From Cinnamomum chago (Eukaryota; Streptophyta; Magnoliopsida; Laurales; Lauraceae), in the NCBI GenBank assembly GCA_038049695.1, contig CP142460.1, positions 26,496,001 to 26,560,000 on the forward strand: a DNA stretch of 64,000 nucleotides, given 5' to 3'. The translations under genes and the position numbers were made by a program. Position 1 is the first letter of the stretch. The number at the start of each line of letters is the position of its first letter. This document shows positions 53,738 to 64,000 of this stretch, piece by piece. The notes under the pieces were generated by a model. That model had not been told where the DNA came from. It saw only the letters and a list, made by a program, of their open reading frames with translations, and ran no database searches.

Positions 53738-54687
53738 TGATGGACTCGGTTCTCTGCGCGTGGCACTACTGAGGTCAGTGGAGGTAAGAGCTCATGGGGT
53801 CCAATCCTTTCGCGGCCAGTGGCGAAATGCGAGCATCAACATTTTTTTTTTTGTACGGGTATGCCAGATTTTCTACTCTATTGGAGTTGACAAGTCATGG
53901 TCCGGAGATCCACCTTCGCAAGTAAAAAATGAAATCAACTTTTTTCTAGTTTTCCATTGCACATATATTTAAGAAAAGAGACATGGTTTGTTGCCGTGAA
54001 AGGCGATTTCATTTCTTTTACCATGAAAAGGCGATTTTTTTTTGTGAAAGGCTATTTATAATTCTTATCAATAATGAAAGACAAGAGTTGTAATTTTTTT
54101 TATGTCTCTTCAAACAATACACAATACAATAAAATCCAGCGACCCGGACTTCCAGGGTCGCTGGCAACCATGCACCCAGGGTCACCGTGACCATAGTTGA
54201 TTTTTCCCCTTTTGGTCGCCGATTTTTTGCCGTCTTTCCGGTTTTTTTTATTCTTTTTTCTTCGGTATTTTTCCTAACATTTTTGTACATATTTTGGCCT
54301 AATTTCCTTGCAGAAAACTTGATGAGAAGCCTTGCATCTTGGAGAGCAAAGTTTCCAATTTTCCAGGAAAGTCAAAGACTTTGTTGCGCAGAGTTGCCGA
54401 TTTGTCGTCAAAAGCCAAAACTGGGTCAAACGATGTCGGAATGACCTGAAACTTGAGGTGAAGCCTCCTGAACAATAAATAAGACCAACCATAAGCTTTT
54501 GTTTGAGTTTTGAAGCCGAGTGGGGTCCTGTCGCCAGTAGACTTGATTTTATCGCGAGATAGATGTTGTGCTTTGATGTACGGTCAACCGATGTCCAATT
54601 GGCCTGAAATTTGGCAGGGAGCCTATTGGAGTCATTTTGAGACGGTCCATTAGCTCCAATTTGGAAATCATGGTCTCGGGGAGCTCT
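53738..54687 (-). repeat. 5' LTR of copy D, truncated and internally deleted
   Basis: Read right to left it ends GAGTCCATCA at 53738, matching the LTR ends of A-C, and includes the GGC...GCC cluster. The start is lost at about 54687, where element E begins. About 1.1 kb is missing between about 54120 and 54130, from the GC hairpin to beyond the TATA box, so the LTR promoter is gone. Confidence 0.82.
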
Positions 54688-54689
54688 TA

Positions 54690-55703
54690 TTGGAGCCATT
54701 CGAACGCTTTCTCAAGAGATGTCCAAAGGAAGTCACTGGACAAAAGGACCCACTAACTGCAGACAATTGGCTAGAGTATACAAAAAACATTTTTGAAGTA
54801 TTTCGATGCACGGGGAGGCAGCGAGTGGCACTTGCAGCGTCCATGTTTACAGGCTTAGCTGATATCTGGTGGAAGATAGCCAAGGCATAATACAAGGATG
54901 TGGCAGATGCTGAAGCATGGGATAACTTCAAGAGATAATTTGGTGACAAGTATGTACCTGCACATGTCAAGAGGCAGAAGGCAATTGAGTTCCAGCAACT
55001 TGTGCAGGGAAACATGACCGTCCTTGAATACCTCACCAAGTTTGAGAGATTATCTAGATATGCTTTGGAATTGATAAATACCATGGAGAAAAAGATAGCC
55101 AAGTTCCTTGAGGGACTTAACCCGATCATAGAAAGGGATGCTACAAGGGTTGTGCCACCTGCAACATTTGAAGAGGCTGATAAAAGAGCATATAAGTTTA
55201 AGAATTTGAACAGCAAGCTTCTCCAAATTCAGGGAAAGAGTCAAGGTCACCAGCCGAATCACCAATACAGGAACCAGCAGAACAAGAGGTAGAGGCAAGA
55301 TCAGAATGTTCAGAACCCACTGGTTTGTATCCACTGTGGCAAGAATCATGAGAGTGCCCAATGCTATACTATAATGGGAGCATGCTTTAAGTGTGGTTCG
55401 ATGAACCATCAAATGAGGGATTTCCCAAGACTCAATGGGCAAGGTCACATGCAGAATCAACAACAACAAGGAACACAATGTCCAACACCACCTCAGAACT
55501 CACCGGTTGTTCAGAATCAAGCAAGACCACCTCAGCAACAGGCGCCACAGCAGCATTATAGGCCTCAACAGCAGCAACAAGCTCGTCAACAAGGGCAGAA
55601 TCAACGTCCTCTGCAACATAATAGGAATGCACAACAAGCAGGTAGCAGCAAGCTCATAATAGAGCAAACGACGAGGGCAAGTTTATGCAGTCAGTCAGGC
55701 TGA
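54690..55703 (+). pseudogene. gag: gag of element E
   Basis: Gag core DPLTADNWLEYTKNIFEVFR ... ADIWWK, then FGDKYVPAHVKRQKAIEFQQ and the C-terminal helix region. TAA at 54888 and stops near 54938 and 55290 break it. Two zinc knuckles follow: CIHCGKNHESAQC near 55327 and CFKCGSMNHQMRDFP near 55383; in the second the last Cys is replaced by Phe. A Gln-rich tail follows. The first part of gag is missing at the junction with copy D. Confidence 0.82.
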
Positions 55704-56138
55704 AGCAGATGCTGCAGGCAATGTGGTGGAAGGTACACTCCTTGTTTGTGGAATTGAAGCTAGGATTTTGTTTGGCCCTGGCTCTACACATTCATTTATG
55801 TCTCCTAAATTTCTAAGTTGATTGATGTACCTGTTCGAGAACTTGAGTTTATTCTAACTGTGGCTACCCCGGTAGGTAAACAAGTCGTGTGTAGGACTTT
55901 TTACCCTAGTTGTGCAATTAAGATGGGAGAAGTGATCTTACTGGAAAATCTCATTTTATTGGATATGCACGACTTCGACGCCATCCTAGGAATGGATTGG
56001 TTAGCAAGGTATCATGCCACAATGGATTGTTTCCACAAGACCCTCACCTTTAAATTAGAGGAGACAACAGCAGAAGTGATGTTTCAGGGAGAGAGGAGGA
56101 ATCATCGTGGCAGGGTTTATTTCAGCGTTGAAGGCTGA
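55704..56138 (+). pseudogene. pol: aspartic protease of element E (active-site Asp lost)
   Basis: The motif reads ILFGPGSTHSF near 55767, where gypsy proteases have Asp before [SP]G[SA]; GGC (Gly) replaces the Asp codon. The rest, LDMHDFDAILGMDWLARYHA, is the usual C-terminal half. There is a stop near 55818. The protein would be inactive even without the stop. Confidence 0.8.
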
Positions 56139-56158
56139 TAAACTTCTGAAAAGCGGAT

Positions 56159-57611
56159 GTGAAGCTTATTTGGCGTTTATCACGGAGGATAAAGGGTCCC
56201 AAGGGGTGGAGGAGACCCCTAGTATTTGTGAATTTCCAGATGTTTTTCCAAAAGAGATTCCATGATTACCACCTATTAGAGAGATTGACTTCACGATTGA
56301 GTTTTTACCAGGGACCGCTCCGATTTCTATTGCGCCATATAGGATGGCTCCGGTGGAATTGGGAGAATTGAAGATACAATTGCAATAATTGTTAGACAAA
56401 GGTTTTGTTAAACCTAGCATTTCGTCGTGGGGAGCTCTGGTTTTGTTTGTCAAAAAGAAAGATGGTTCGATGAGGATGTGCATCGATTACCGAAGATTGA
56501 ACCAAATGACTATCAGGAACAAATATCCATTTCCAAGAATAGATGAACTATTTGATCAATTACATGGTGCCGCATATTTTTCGAAGATTGATTTGCGATC
56601 CGGTTATCATCAGCTAAGAGTTAAAGAGTTAGATGTACCAAAGATAGTTTTCCGGACAAGATATGGACACTATGAATTCCTAGTGATTCCGTTTGGACTG
56701 ACTAACGCACCGGCAGTATTCATGGCCTTGATGAACAAGATATTCACACAATACTTAGATCAGTTCACAGTGGTGTTCATTGACGATATTTTGATGTACT
56801 CAAAGTCCATAGAAGAACATGAAGAGCATTTGAGGATAGCACTACAACTTCTAAGAGACAATCAACTGTTTGCAAAATTCAGTAAGTGCGAATTTTGGTT
56901 CTTGGGGCATATCTTTGCCAAAGAAGGGTTGTCAGTGGACCCGGCCAAGATTGAGGTAGTTGTGAATTGGGAAAGTCCGACAAAATGCATCAGAAATCAG
57001 AAGCTTTCTTGGATAGGCGGGTTATTACCAGTGCTTTGTTTAGGGATTTTCATCAATTGCGTCGTCATTGACAAAGTTGACTAGGAAGAATGCACCATTT
57101 GTATGGACGGACCAGTGTGAGGATAGTTCCCAAGAGCTGAAAACGAGATTGACTACAGCACCGGTCCTCACTTTACCATCCGGGAGCGGCGTTTCACCCT
57201 TTTTACTGATGCATCAAACGTAGGACTGGGTTGTGTGTTAATGCAAGATGGTAAAGTTGTTGATTATGGATTCCGGCAATTGAAAGATCACGAGAAAAAC
57301 TATGCAACGCATGATCTTGAGTTGGCAGCGGTTGTTTTTGCATTCAAAATGTGGAGACATTACCTCTAATGAGAAAAGTTCGAGTCCACTCCGATCACCG
57401 CAACCAACGGTACTTATTTCCTCAGAAGGAGCTGAACATGAGGCAGAGAAGATGGATGGAATATATCAAGGATTATGATTTTCCAATCAAGTATCACCCG
57501 AGGAAAGCAAATGTAGTCACCGACGCTTTGATCAAGAAATCAATAGGCTTGGAAAATCTAAGTGGCACTTGTATTTTTCAGCAGTTTGAAGAGTTGGGAG
57601 TAAACCTATAG
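56159..57611 (+). pseudogene. pol: reverse transcriptase and RNase H of element E
   Basis: RT runs [49 protein letters not shown]-like and the catalytic [10 protein letters not shown] at about 56776. The frame from 56389 stays open to 57084, then a frameshift near 56985 leaves the expected thumb. RNase H pieces ([14 protein letters not shown] at about 57206, then HSDHRNQRYLF, WMEYIKDYDFPIKYHPRKAN) continue in other frames. Confidence 0.85.
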
Positions 57612-57629
57612 CCACTAAAGAAGGGTGTA

Positions 57630-58486
57630 ATGTTAGCTAACATGTTAGTGTCCGATCCTTCCTTCATCCAGAAGATCAAGGATAACCAATTGCAGAATCC
57701 AGAGTTAGCCAAGATTTTTGAGCGTCCTGACTTTCGTATTGTGGACGGAGTCTTATACTATCGTGATCATCTATGTGTGCCTAACATTGAAGACTTGAGG
57801 AATGACATCATGACAGAAGCTCATAGTACAGAGTATTATATGCATCCAGACAGTACAAAGATGTATTAGAACTTGAAGGGCAGATTTTGGTGGAACAACA
57901 TGAAGAGAGATATTGCAGCATTTGTCTCTTGATGTATGACCTGTCAATTAGTGAAAGCAGAGCATTAGAAACCTCCAGGGTTGTTGCAACCATTAGAGAT
58001 CCCGGAATGGAAGTGGAACAATATTACCATGGACTTTTTTTCGGGACTACCGAGAACCAACAAAGGCAACAACGCTATATGGGTCATCGTGGATCGCCTT
58101 ACCAAGTCAGCTCATTTCATTCCCATGAGGATAGGAAAGAAAATGCACATGTTACCTCTTACAGAGTTGTTTGTCAACCAGATTATTAGTCATCATGGAC
58201 AGCCAGTTTCCATCACTTCTGACAAAGACAGCAGATTCGTCTCGAGGTTCTAGAAGACACTACAAGAATCCATGGGTACAAAGTTACAGTTCAGCACGGC
58301 TTATCACCCACAGACAGATGGTCAATCAGAGAGGATGATTCAAACTCTTGAGGATATGCTTTGTGCTTGTGTTTTGGACTTCAAGACTCAATGGAATGAA
58401 ACCTTACCACTTTGTGAGTTCGCTTACAATAATGGTTACCACTCAAGCATTGGAATGGCGCCTTTCGAGGCATTGTATGGCAAGAG
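57630..58486 (+). pseudogene. pol: integrase of element E (3' truncated)
   Basis: Zinc-binding part with stops near 57867, 57933 and 57967. Catalytic core: MDFFSGLPRTNKGNNAIWVI (first Asp), ITSDKDSRFVSRF (second Asp) and YHPQTDGQSERMIQTLED (Glu). It breaks off after FEALYGK at about 58486; the C-terminal chromodomain expected of chromoviruses is missing. Confidence 0.83.
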
Positions 58487-59273
58487 TGTTGGAAGTAGGT
58501 GGGCCTCGTGGATAGGTTTTCAAAACTTTTTAACCCACTTGATTTACGGATCAAGTACCCATAAGGCCATAAACCACATTCAGGATGCATTTCCTCAAAC
58601 TCATCAATCATGTACAGCAATAAACTCTATCTACAAGATAGAAACCAGCAATAATCAAGCAATCAAGATCTACAACATACAAGGAAGTAGATTATACATT
58701 TGGAGCTCGATTGTGCTCAAATGGAGAAGAAGGCAATTAGCTTGAATAAGAACTCTTCTTGTAGCAAATTAGGATCTCTAAGACCTTGTTGCCTTTCACG
58801 CTATGACCCACTATCAGATCTCTTTTCTCAAAAAGAATGGTGGGATCTTCAAGAGAAAACCAACTAGAAGCTCTTAATGAACTAGAAGAGAAACTAAGAG
58901 AGGAAGAGAATAAGAGATGTGCAACACTTTCACACACTATGGGCTGGGCGTGAGTCTCCTTGCAATAGCATGGGACGTCCAAGCCCCCATCTCCTCAATG
59001 TATAGCTTTGCAACTCTTCTTTCTCTACTAATTAAAATAGAAGTCCTACTTCTATTAAGAATTAGTAACTTTCTCCTTTCTAATTATTATAGAAGTCTCA
59101 CTTCGACAACAATTAGTAACCTACTATTACCACTATTAGAAGTCTCACTTCAAATAGAAATAGTAACTTTCTAATTCCTTCCTTTTAGAATCCAAGTAGG
59201 ATTATTAACTTTCTAATAACTTGGGCTAGTGTGGGGACCACTAGGGATTCCATAGAAAGATGGCTTGGTAGTG
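58487..59273. other. LTR-like stretch between elements E and F
   Basis: Starts TGTTGGAAG, a typical plant LTR opening, exactly where integrase homology of E ends. Near 59025-59215 a unit of about 60 bp (TAGAAGTCTCACTTC ... TTAGTAACTTTCTAAT) is repeated about four times. No protein is recognisable and the right end is uncertain, so I call it a probable LTR fragment only. Confidence 0.45.
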
Positions 59274-61385
59274 CTGTCGCCGGCACCCAAATATAATAAA
59301 ACCTTTACTCTAAAAATAATAAATGTAGTAGTGCGAGTAAGGATCGTTCCCACGGAGAGTGTTTAGTCAAATTTTATGCTATGTGATAAAAAATGGGGGT
59401 TTTGATTATACTGAAAGCAAAAATAAAAAAAATAAAATAAAAAACAGTAAAGTAACAAATTCAATCAAAGGAGCAAGCATTGGTCAAAGTTAACATCCAC
59501 CATCGGAAATTCAAAACTGATCATTGATGCAAAAATAAATCAATTAACACTTTGAACATTCATCGTTAGAATTAAATTCCTACCTCCTTAATTAGTTAAT
59601 TAGAAAACACGCGCTCTAATTAACCCTAATTACTAAACAACCTAAGACAAGCGCTATAGATTTAATTTAGTAAAAGCATTAAAATCAGAGAGATCGATGA
59701 ACCCAAATAACACAAGCACAAGCGGTTGCATTTAATTTAGCCAAGTGTTCTTCCTAATATCTAATAATTACTAACGCAGTAAATTATTAAATATCAATTG
59801 CTTCGCAAATTTGAGGGATCAAACAATTATGGATTTGATTTCTAATTTAGCTGTAGATTGCAACGAAAAATATACTAGTATGCATCCTAGCAATTAAACG
59901 AAACAATCATCATAACAAATTAAGCATAGAAGAACAACCCGTATTCAAAGCATAAATTAAACAATGAAAATAAATTAGATCTCACAGTATTTATTCCGAG
60001 GCTTCAGTCTCCTTCAACCAATTACAGAAAATTAGCCACGCAGGACCATGCTAACTTGCAAAAATAAATTAAATTGAAAAAGAATGGAGAAAGAAGAGAG
60101 AAAAAGAGAGAGATATGGAGAATTCGTTGCTTGCAGATGATTTTTTTTGTGAATGGCGTGTAATGGTATTTATAGAGAGGTGGCGTTGGAGTTGGAATAG
60201 GAGAGAAAATTGGTAAGTGGGCCCACCTGATGGAGAGAAAAGGAATGAGGGAGAGAAGACGTTGGATGAGGATGAGAGATGATAGAGAGAAACTCTCAAA
60301 CAGAGTTACTAAGGGCATGTTTGTGTAACACTTTTCCGCGGAAAAGTTTACGGTTTTCCATGGAAAACCCATTTTTCCGGCGTTTGGTGCGGAACAATTC
60401 CGCGGAAATGTTTTCCTGCCTCATCAGCATTTTCCTTGATAATTGTGGAAATAGGTTTCCCATGGGGGGTATGGGAAATGCTTTTCCTCGGAAAACTTCT
60501 CCCTCTTTTCCTCACTCTTGTCCATTTCAACCCAAAAACCCTATAACTCTTTCATTTTTTTATTTCTTTATATAAATTATTATTTAATGTTAAATAAATA
60601 ATATACATGTTATGTTATTTTCTTCAAAAAATTATATCACCAAATAAGAAATTTTGATTTTCTATAAGGAATCCACAGCCGCACCAAACAACATCTGCAC
60701 CAATTCAATGAGGAAACTCTTTTTGCACCAAACATGAATTTCTAAATTCTACGAAAATCCTTTTCCGAGGTTTTCATTTCTATGGAATTTGCTGACGTGG
60801 CAATTTCCTCTTTCCGCGGAAAGGGTGTGTACACAAACGTGCCCTAAAGGAATACCAAGGTAGCCTTGTTTAATGTGGAATAGGAGAGAGAAAGATTAAA
60901 TAAAATATTAAAACTTATTACAATCTTCTCTTAGATGATATCTTCCTATTTGAGCTTCTGTTGGACTCGACCCAAGAATTAAAGTTGCACTATTTTTCGT
61001 TCTGCACAATATGAGCCCAATATTGGATATGTTTCGACGAACTTCTAATTTCTTCAAATTTACCATAATGCCCTTCTACTTGATTTCTTCTAAACGAGAC
61101 CCAGTTCTGAATCAACTCCGTCCAATCAGCATCAAATATGATCACCTTCTTTTGTCGTTCCACGGTATCTTGAATCGTCTCCACCGGAGCTCAGATGAGA
61201 GTTATGCCCAACTTGCGAAGCGATGCGAAAATTGTCTAAAATTGCCCAATTAACTTCGTTTTACGCTTAGCCCTCCAATTGCATTCTAAATCAAAATATA
61301 AGAATAATGAGTGCAATTAGATATCAAATAGGTACAAAGAACTAAATATTAATGGAGAAAAATATAACATTTTTCGTTCTTATCA
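59274..61385 (-). repeat. 3' LTR of element F (about 2.1 kb, MITE inside)
   Basis: On the minus strand it starts TGATAAGAACGAAAAATG after the purine tract and ends near GGTGCCGGCGACA (59274). Removing the MITE at 60313-60844 leaves about 1.6 kb. The left end is less sure than the right because no second LTR is in view. Confidence 0.68.
60313..60844. mobile_element. MITE, Tourist/Harbinger-like, 532 bp
   Basis: Terminal inverted repeats: GGGCATGTTTGTGTAACAC at the left, and GGGCACGTTTGTGTACACAC as the complement of the right end, both followed by CGCGGAAA-type sequence. TAA lies at both sides (60310-60312 and 60845-60847). There is no transposase. Many TTCCGCGGAA and TTTTCCATGGAAAA palindromes lie inside. 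The 3-bp TAA duplication fits PIF/Harbinger. Confidence 0.8.
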
Positions 61386-62891
61386 AATTCCCCCACACTT
61401 AACTTTTTTGCTCGTCCTCGGGCAACACTTAAATTCAAATTTTTATTTTTTTTTCAAGAATACCAAGGTTGAATGCCATTAATAAAGAACAACCAAACTC
61501 TTCAAAACTCATAACATATCATGAACAAATTTTCTTAGTAGGCATTTTCACTTGACAATGGAGTAAACTAAATATATAGACCCTCACGGATATAAACACT
61601 CGACTCTCATCTGTTTAAAGGGTATCTGGTTCACTCAAATTCATTCCAATGGACATGATCTACCATAAGCTTGCATATCTTCTCATTCTCCACCACTGGA
61701 ATCACATGCATAACACGAATCATAAGGACTTTTCAAGGGTTGTAATGGGGTTTAGGATCAAGGTGGGAAATATTTGGGAATGTAGCTTAAAAGCCATCAA
61801 AACTAGTGAAGCAAAAATGAACCAACTTCAAGCTTGAATATAGAAGACATAAAACCAATCACTCCATTCAGTAGCTTCTTCAATTTGACTTCAACGCATT
61901 TAAACCATGTAAAACTCTAGTATTGAAAAAGAGATCGTTCAAAATGAACACTTTTCATTTGCAGTAAAGACGATCCTTCACAACAACTTCCACCTTTATA
62001 TTTATCACTTATAAACATACCCCTTCTTAGAACTTTAGGAGGATTCATGAACATGGATAGTTTGTAGCAATTTCCTCCATCACTTCATAAACTTTTTCTT
62101 TTCTTTTTTTTGTTTGTTTTTTTATTTATTTTTTAAGAAACAATGGAATTCATAAATTGAGAATGAACACATGTTCCATTACACCAGTCATAGTCATACC
62201 GCAAATTCCGACACCCCCACACTTATTTCTTGCACACTATCATAATGATGAACAATGCTCCACTAGCTCTACGGCTTAGGTAAAGGTATTTTTGTTTTCA
62301 GGTTCAGAGCTTGTAACGTGGGTTTACAATAAACGAAAGATATAAAGATCAAAGGGGTTCAACAAAGGAAAAATTAATTGCAAGGTAGGCTATTTGGCTT
62401 ATGTAGCTTATAACAACGATGGCCTTAATCATGTTCATGCATGCTTGTGTCTATGTGACCTCGAAGAGAATCAAGGCAAGTTCTAGAGAAACAAATCTAT
62501 GGAAGAATATCTCTCATGAAAGAAAATAGTGAGACTGATATGGATGTGTCAGTCGAAAGGCTCAAAATCTCACCAGCTTTTTGTCTACCAAATTTAGTCA
62601 CTAACATCCTCAAGGAACTGTACTAATTAATCACAAGTTGAAAGATTACTTATTCAATCATGTTATGAATTTCTCAAGCTCAATTGAGAATGCTAATGAA
62701 TTTCTCAAGCTCAATTAATCCCCCACACTTAAAACTTATATTGTCCCCAATGTAAGGTAAAATGTAAAGAAAAGACAAAAATAAACAGAATATAAATGCG
62801 AAAATAAAAAGAAAAGGAACGAACTCCCCTTGGGTTGCCTCCCAAGCAGCGCTTTTGTTTATTGTCGTTGGCTCGACTCAATGCTTCCTTC
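61386..62891 (-). other. spacer of element F with three purine-tract copies
   Basis: No gene. The minus-strand motif TAAGTGTGGGGG occurs at about 61388-61399 (next to the LTR), 62214-62225 and 62710-62721. The stretch near 62820-62880 with CTTGGGTTGCCTCCCAAGCA is a familiar end-of-pol sequence of Athila-like elements. Confidence 0.65.
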
Positions 62892-64000
62892 TCAATCAGG
62901 ATAGATCGGATTTGCAAGGTCTAATTGTTCCACATTCTCTATTTGGAAACCTTCATAGAAAGGCTTAAGTCTATGGCCATTCACCTTGAACACTTTGGAA
63001 GTAGCTAAACTTTGAATTTCAACTGCACCATGTGGAAAAACATTAGTAACAACAAAAGGCCCAATCCAACGAGAACGCAACTTACCTGGAAACAAACGAA
63101 GCCGTGACTGATATAGAAGGACCTGTTGACCAACTTTAAACTCTTTCCTAGAGATAATCTTGTCATGAAAAGCCTTCGCCTTTTCCTTGTAAATCCGTGC
63201 ACTCTCATATGCATCATTCCAAATTTCCTCCAACTCTTGTAGTTGCAATTTCCTGTGTTCTCCACTTTCATCCATCTTCATGTTGAAACTCTTGATAGCC
63301 CAATAAGCCTTGTGTTCTAACTCAACTGGAAGGTGGCATGGTTTCCCAAACACTAACCGATAAGGTGACATCCCAATGGGCGTTTTATATGCAGTCCTAT
63401 ATGCCCATAATGCATCATCCAAGCGCAAACTCCAATCTTTTCTACTTGGATTGACCGTCTTTTCAAGTATGGACTTGATTTCTTGGTTTGACACTTCCGC
63501 TTGTCCACTAGTTTGCGGATGATAAGCAGTGGACACCTTGTGGGTTATATGGTACTTTCTCAGCAACGTCTCTACAGTTCTATTGCAAAAGTGAGTGCCT
63601 CGGTCACTTATTAGGGCTCTTGGAATTCCAAACCTGGAGAATATGTTAGATTTGATAAAATCTGCAACAACTTTAGAATCATCAGTCCTAGTGGCTTTAG
63701 CTTCCACCCATTTTGAGACATAATCAACAGCAAGCAAAATGTAAACATAACCAAAAGATACAGGGAATGGTCCCATGAAATCGATGCCCCAAACATCAAA
63801 AATCTCACAGAATAGTATGGGGTTTTGTGGCATCTCATTCCTTTGGGAAATGTTACCTGTCTTTTGACAATGAGCACATGATTTACAGAAAAAGTATGAA
63901 TCTCTGAATAGAGATGGCCAATAGAAACCACATTTTAACACTTTTCTAGCCGTCCTCTTAGCTCCAAAGTGACCTCCACAAGCATAAGAATGACAAAAGG
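62892..64000 (-). CDS. pol: integrase of element F (5' partial)
   Basis: Frame open to the window edge. Zinc-binding [24 protein letters not shown], then [11 protein letters not shown]. Catalytic core: [20 protein letters not shown] (first Asp), [10 protein letters not shown] (second Asp) and [18 protein letters not shown] (Glu). The C-terminal part holds [20 protein letters not shown] and [20 protein letters not shown], typical of Athila. Stop at 62892-62894. No break is seen in 369 codons, so element F may be relatively young. It joins the new DNA copy to the chromosome. Confidence 0.9.
   Translation of the reverse strand, partial: FCHSYACGGHFGAKRTARKVLKCGFYWPSLFRDSYFFCKSCAHCQKTGNISQRNEMPQNPILFCEIFDVWGIDFMGPFPVSFGYVYILLAVDYVSKWVEAKATRTDDSKVVADFIKSNIFSRFGIPRALISDRGTHFCNRTVETLLRKYHITHKVSTAYHPQTSGQAEVSNQEIKSILEKTVNPSRKDWSLRLDDALWAYRTAYKTPIGMSPYRLVFGKPCHLPVELEHKAYWAIKSFNMKMDESGEHRKLQLQELEEIWNDAYESARIYKEKAKAFHDKIISRKEFKVGQQVLLYQSRLRLFPGKLRSRWIGPFVVTNVFPHGAVEIQSLATSKVFKVNGHRLKPFYEGFQIENVEQLDLANPIYPD

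Larger units (their letters stand above)
38288..54687 (-). mobile_element. Tat-clade retrotransposon, copy D (reverse orientation, non-autonomous)
   Basis: Read right to left: truncated 5' LTR (54687-53738), primer-binding site, leader with tandem repeats, gag start at 51694, element G inserted in gag (44741-50136), gag C-terminus, a linker joined directly to the RNase H region by a large deletion, integrase ending at 40446, spacer arrays, and the last exon of the opposite-strand gene, where copy C cuts it. Its protease and reverse transcriptase are gone, so it could only have moved with help, or the deletion is post-insertional. It is the outermost host of the nest. Confidence 0.88.
54688..58486 (+). 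mobile_element. degenerate chromovirus-like gypsy element E
   Basis: Gag, two zinc knuckles, protease, RT, RNase H and integrase core are recognisable in order on the plus strand, broken by many stops. It is a different family from the Tat copies: one RNase H, and FIDD in RT. Neither LTR is visible. The left end abuts the broken LTR of copy D and the right end stops in integrase at about 58486. Confidence 0.85.
59274..64000 (-). mobile_element. Athila-like gypsy element F (3' part)
   Basis: Read right to left: integrase (64000-62892), a 1.5 kb non-coding spacer, a purine tract (61399-61386) and a 3' LTR (61385 to about 59274). The AAGTGTGGGGGAATTTGAT tract-LTR junction and the integrase sequence are of the Athila type. 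The 5' part lies beyond the window. Confidence 0.8.

Noticed and set aside
54668-55478. 182- and 142-codon minus-strand frames over gag of element E
   Set aside because: They are mirror readings of gag, whose own strand has clear homology.
1-64000. Host protein-coding genes, tRNAs or rRNAs
   Set aside because: Scanning both strands, every long frame with recognisable motifs belongs to a transposable element, and I saw no tRNA cloverleaf or rRNA sequence. Short exons of a host gene cannot be fully excluded without a search.

Overview
This window is plant nuclear DNA made almost entirely of LTR retrotransposons. I see no host gene, rRNA or tRNA. The evidence is Ty3/gypsy gag-pol polyproteins, long LTRs with TG...CA ends, purine tracts, a primer-binding site, target-site duplications (TSDs), a MITE, and antisense genes with plant-type GT-AG introns. 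The species cannot be named from the sequence. The setting looks like repeat-rich heterochromatin.

Layout. One large Tat-clade family occurs four times as a Russian doll. Copy A (1-18159, +) ends inside the integrase of copy B. Copy B (18160-28609, +) ends inside the antisense gene of copy C. Copy C (28610-38287, +) ends inside the antisense gene of copy D. Copy D (38288-54687, opposite orientation) is broken by a 5.4 kb element G at 44741-50136. A 1.5 kb solo LTR (29856-31397) sits in an intron of copy C. To the right lie a decayed chromovirus-like gypsy element E (54688-58486), an LTR-like stretch (58487-59273), and an Athila-like element F on the minus strand (59274 to the window end) whose LTR carries a 532 bp MITE.

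How the Tat family is built. It has gag and pol in one frame (protease, RT, RNase H, a second archaeal-type RNase H, integrase), then a spacer with two short-repeat arrays. Next comes a gene on the opposite strand, then a 63 bp tandem repeat, a purine tract and a 2.3-2.6 kb LTR. The opposite-strand gene is the most interesting feature. In A, B and C it has its own TATA box about 120 bp upstream of the ATG, a 10-nt coding first exon with a GTAAGT donor, several short introns, and a plant-mobile-domain (PMD)-like protein ending in a coiled coil. In copy B the exons join to exactly 1217 codons with one premature stop. Because the gene is antisense, its introns are not recognised in the genomic RNA that is reverse transcribed, which can explain why they persist.

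All copies are damaged: nonsense codons and frameshifts in A, a 3.4 kb protease-RT deletion in D, lost splice acceptors in C, and a mutated protease active site in E. The window is therefore a fossil bed rather than an active locus, although the repeated copies allow the ancestral architecture to be inferred.
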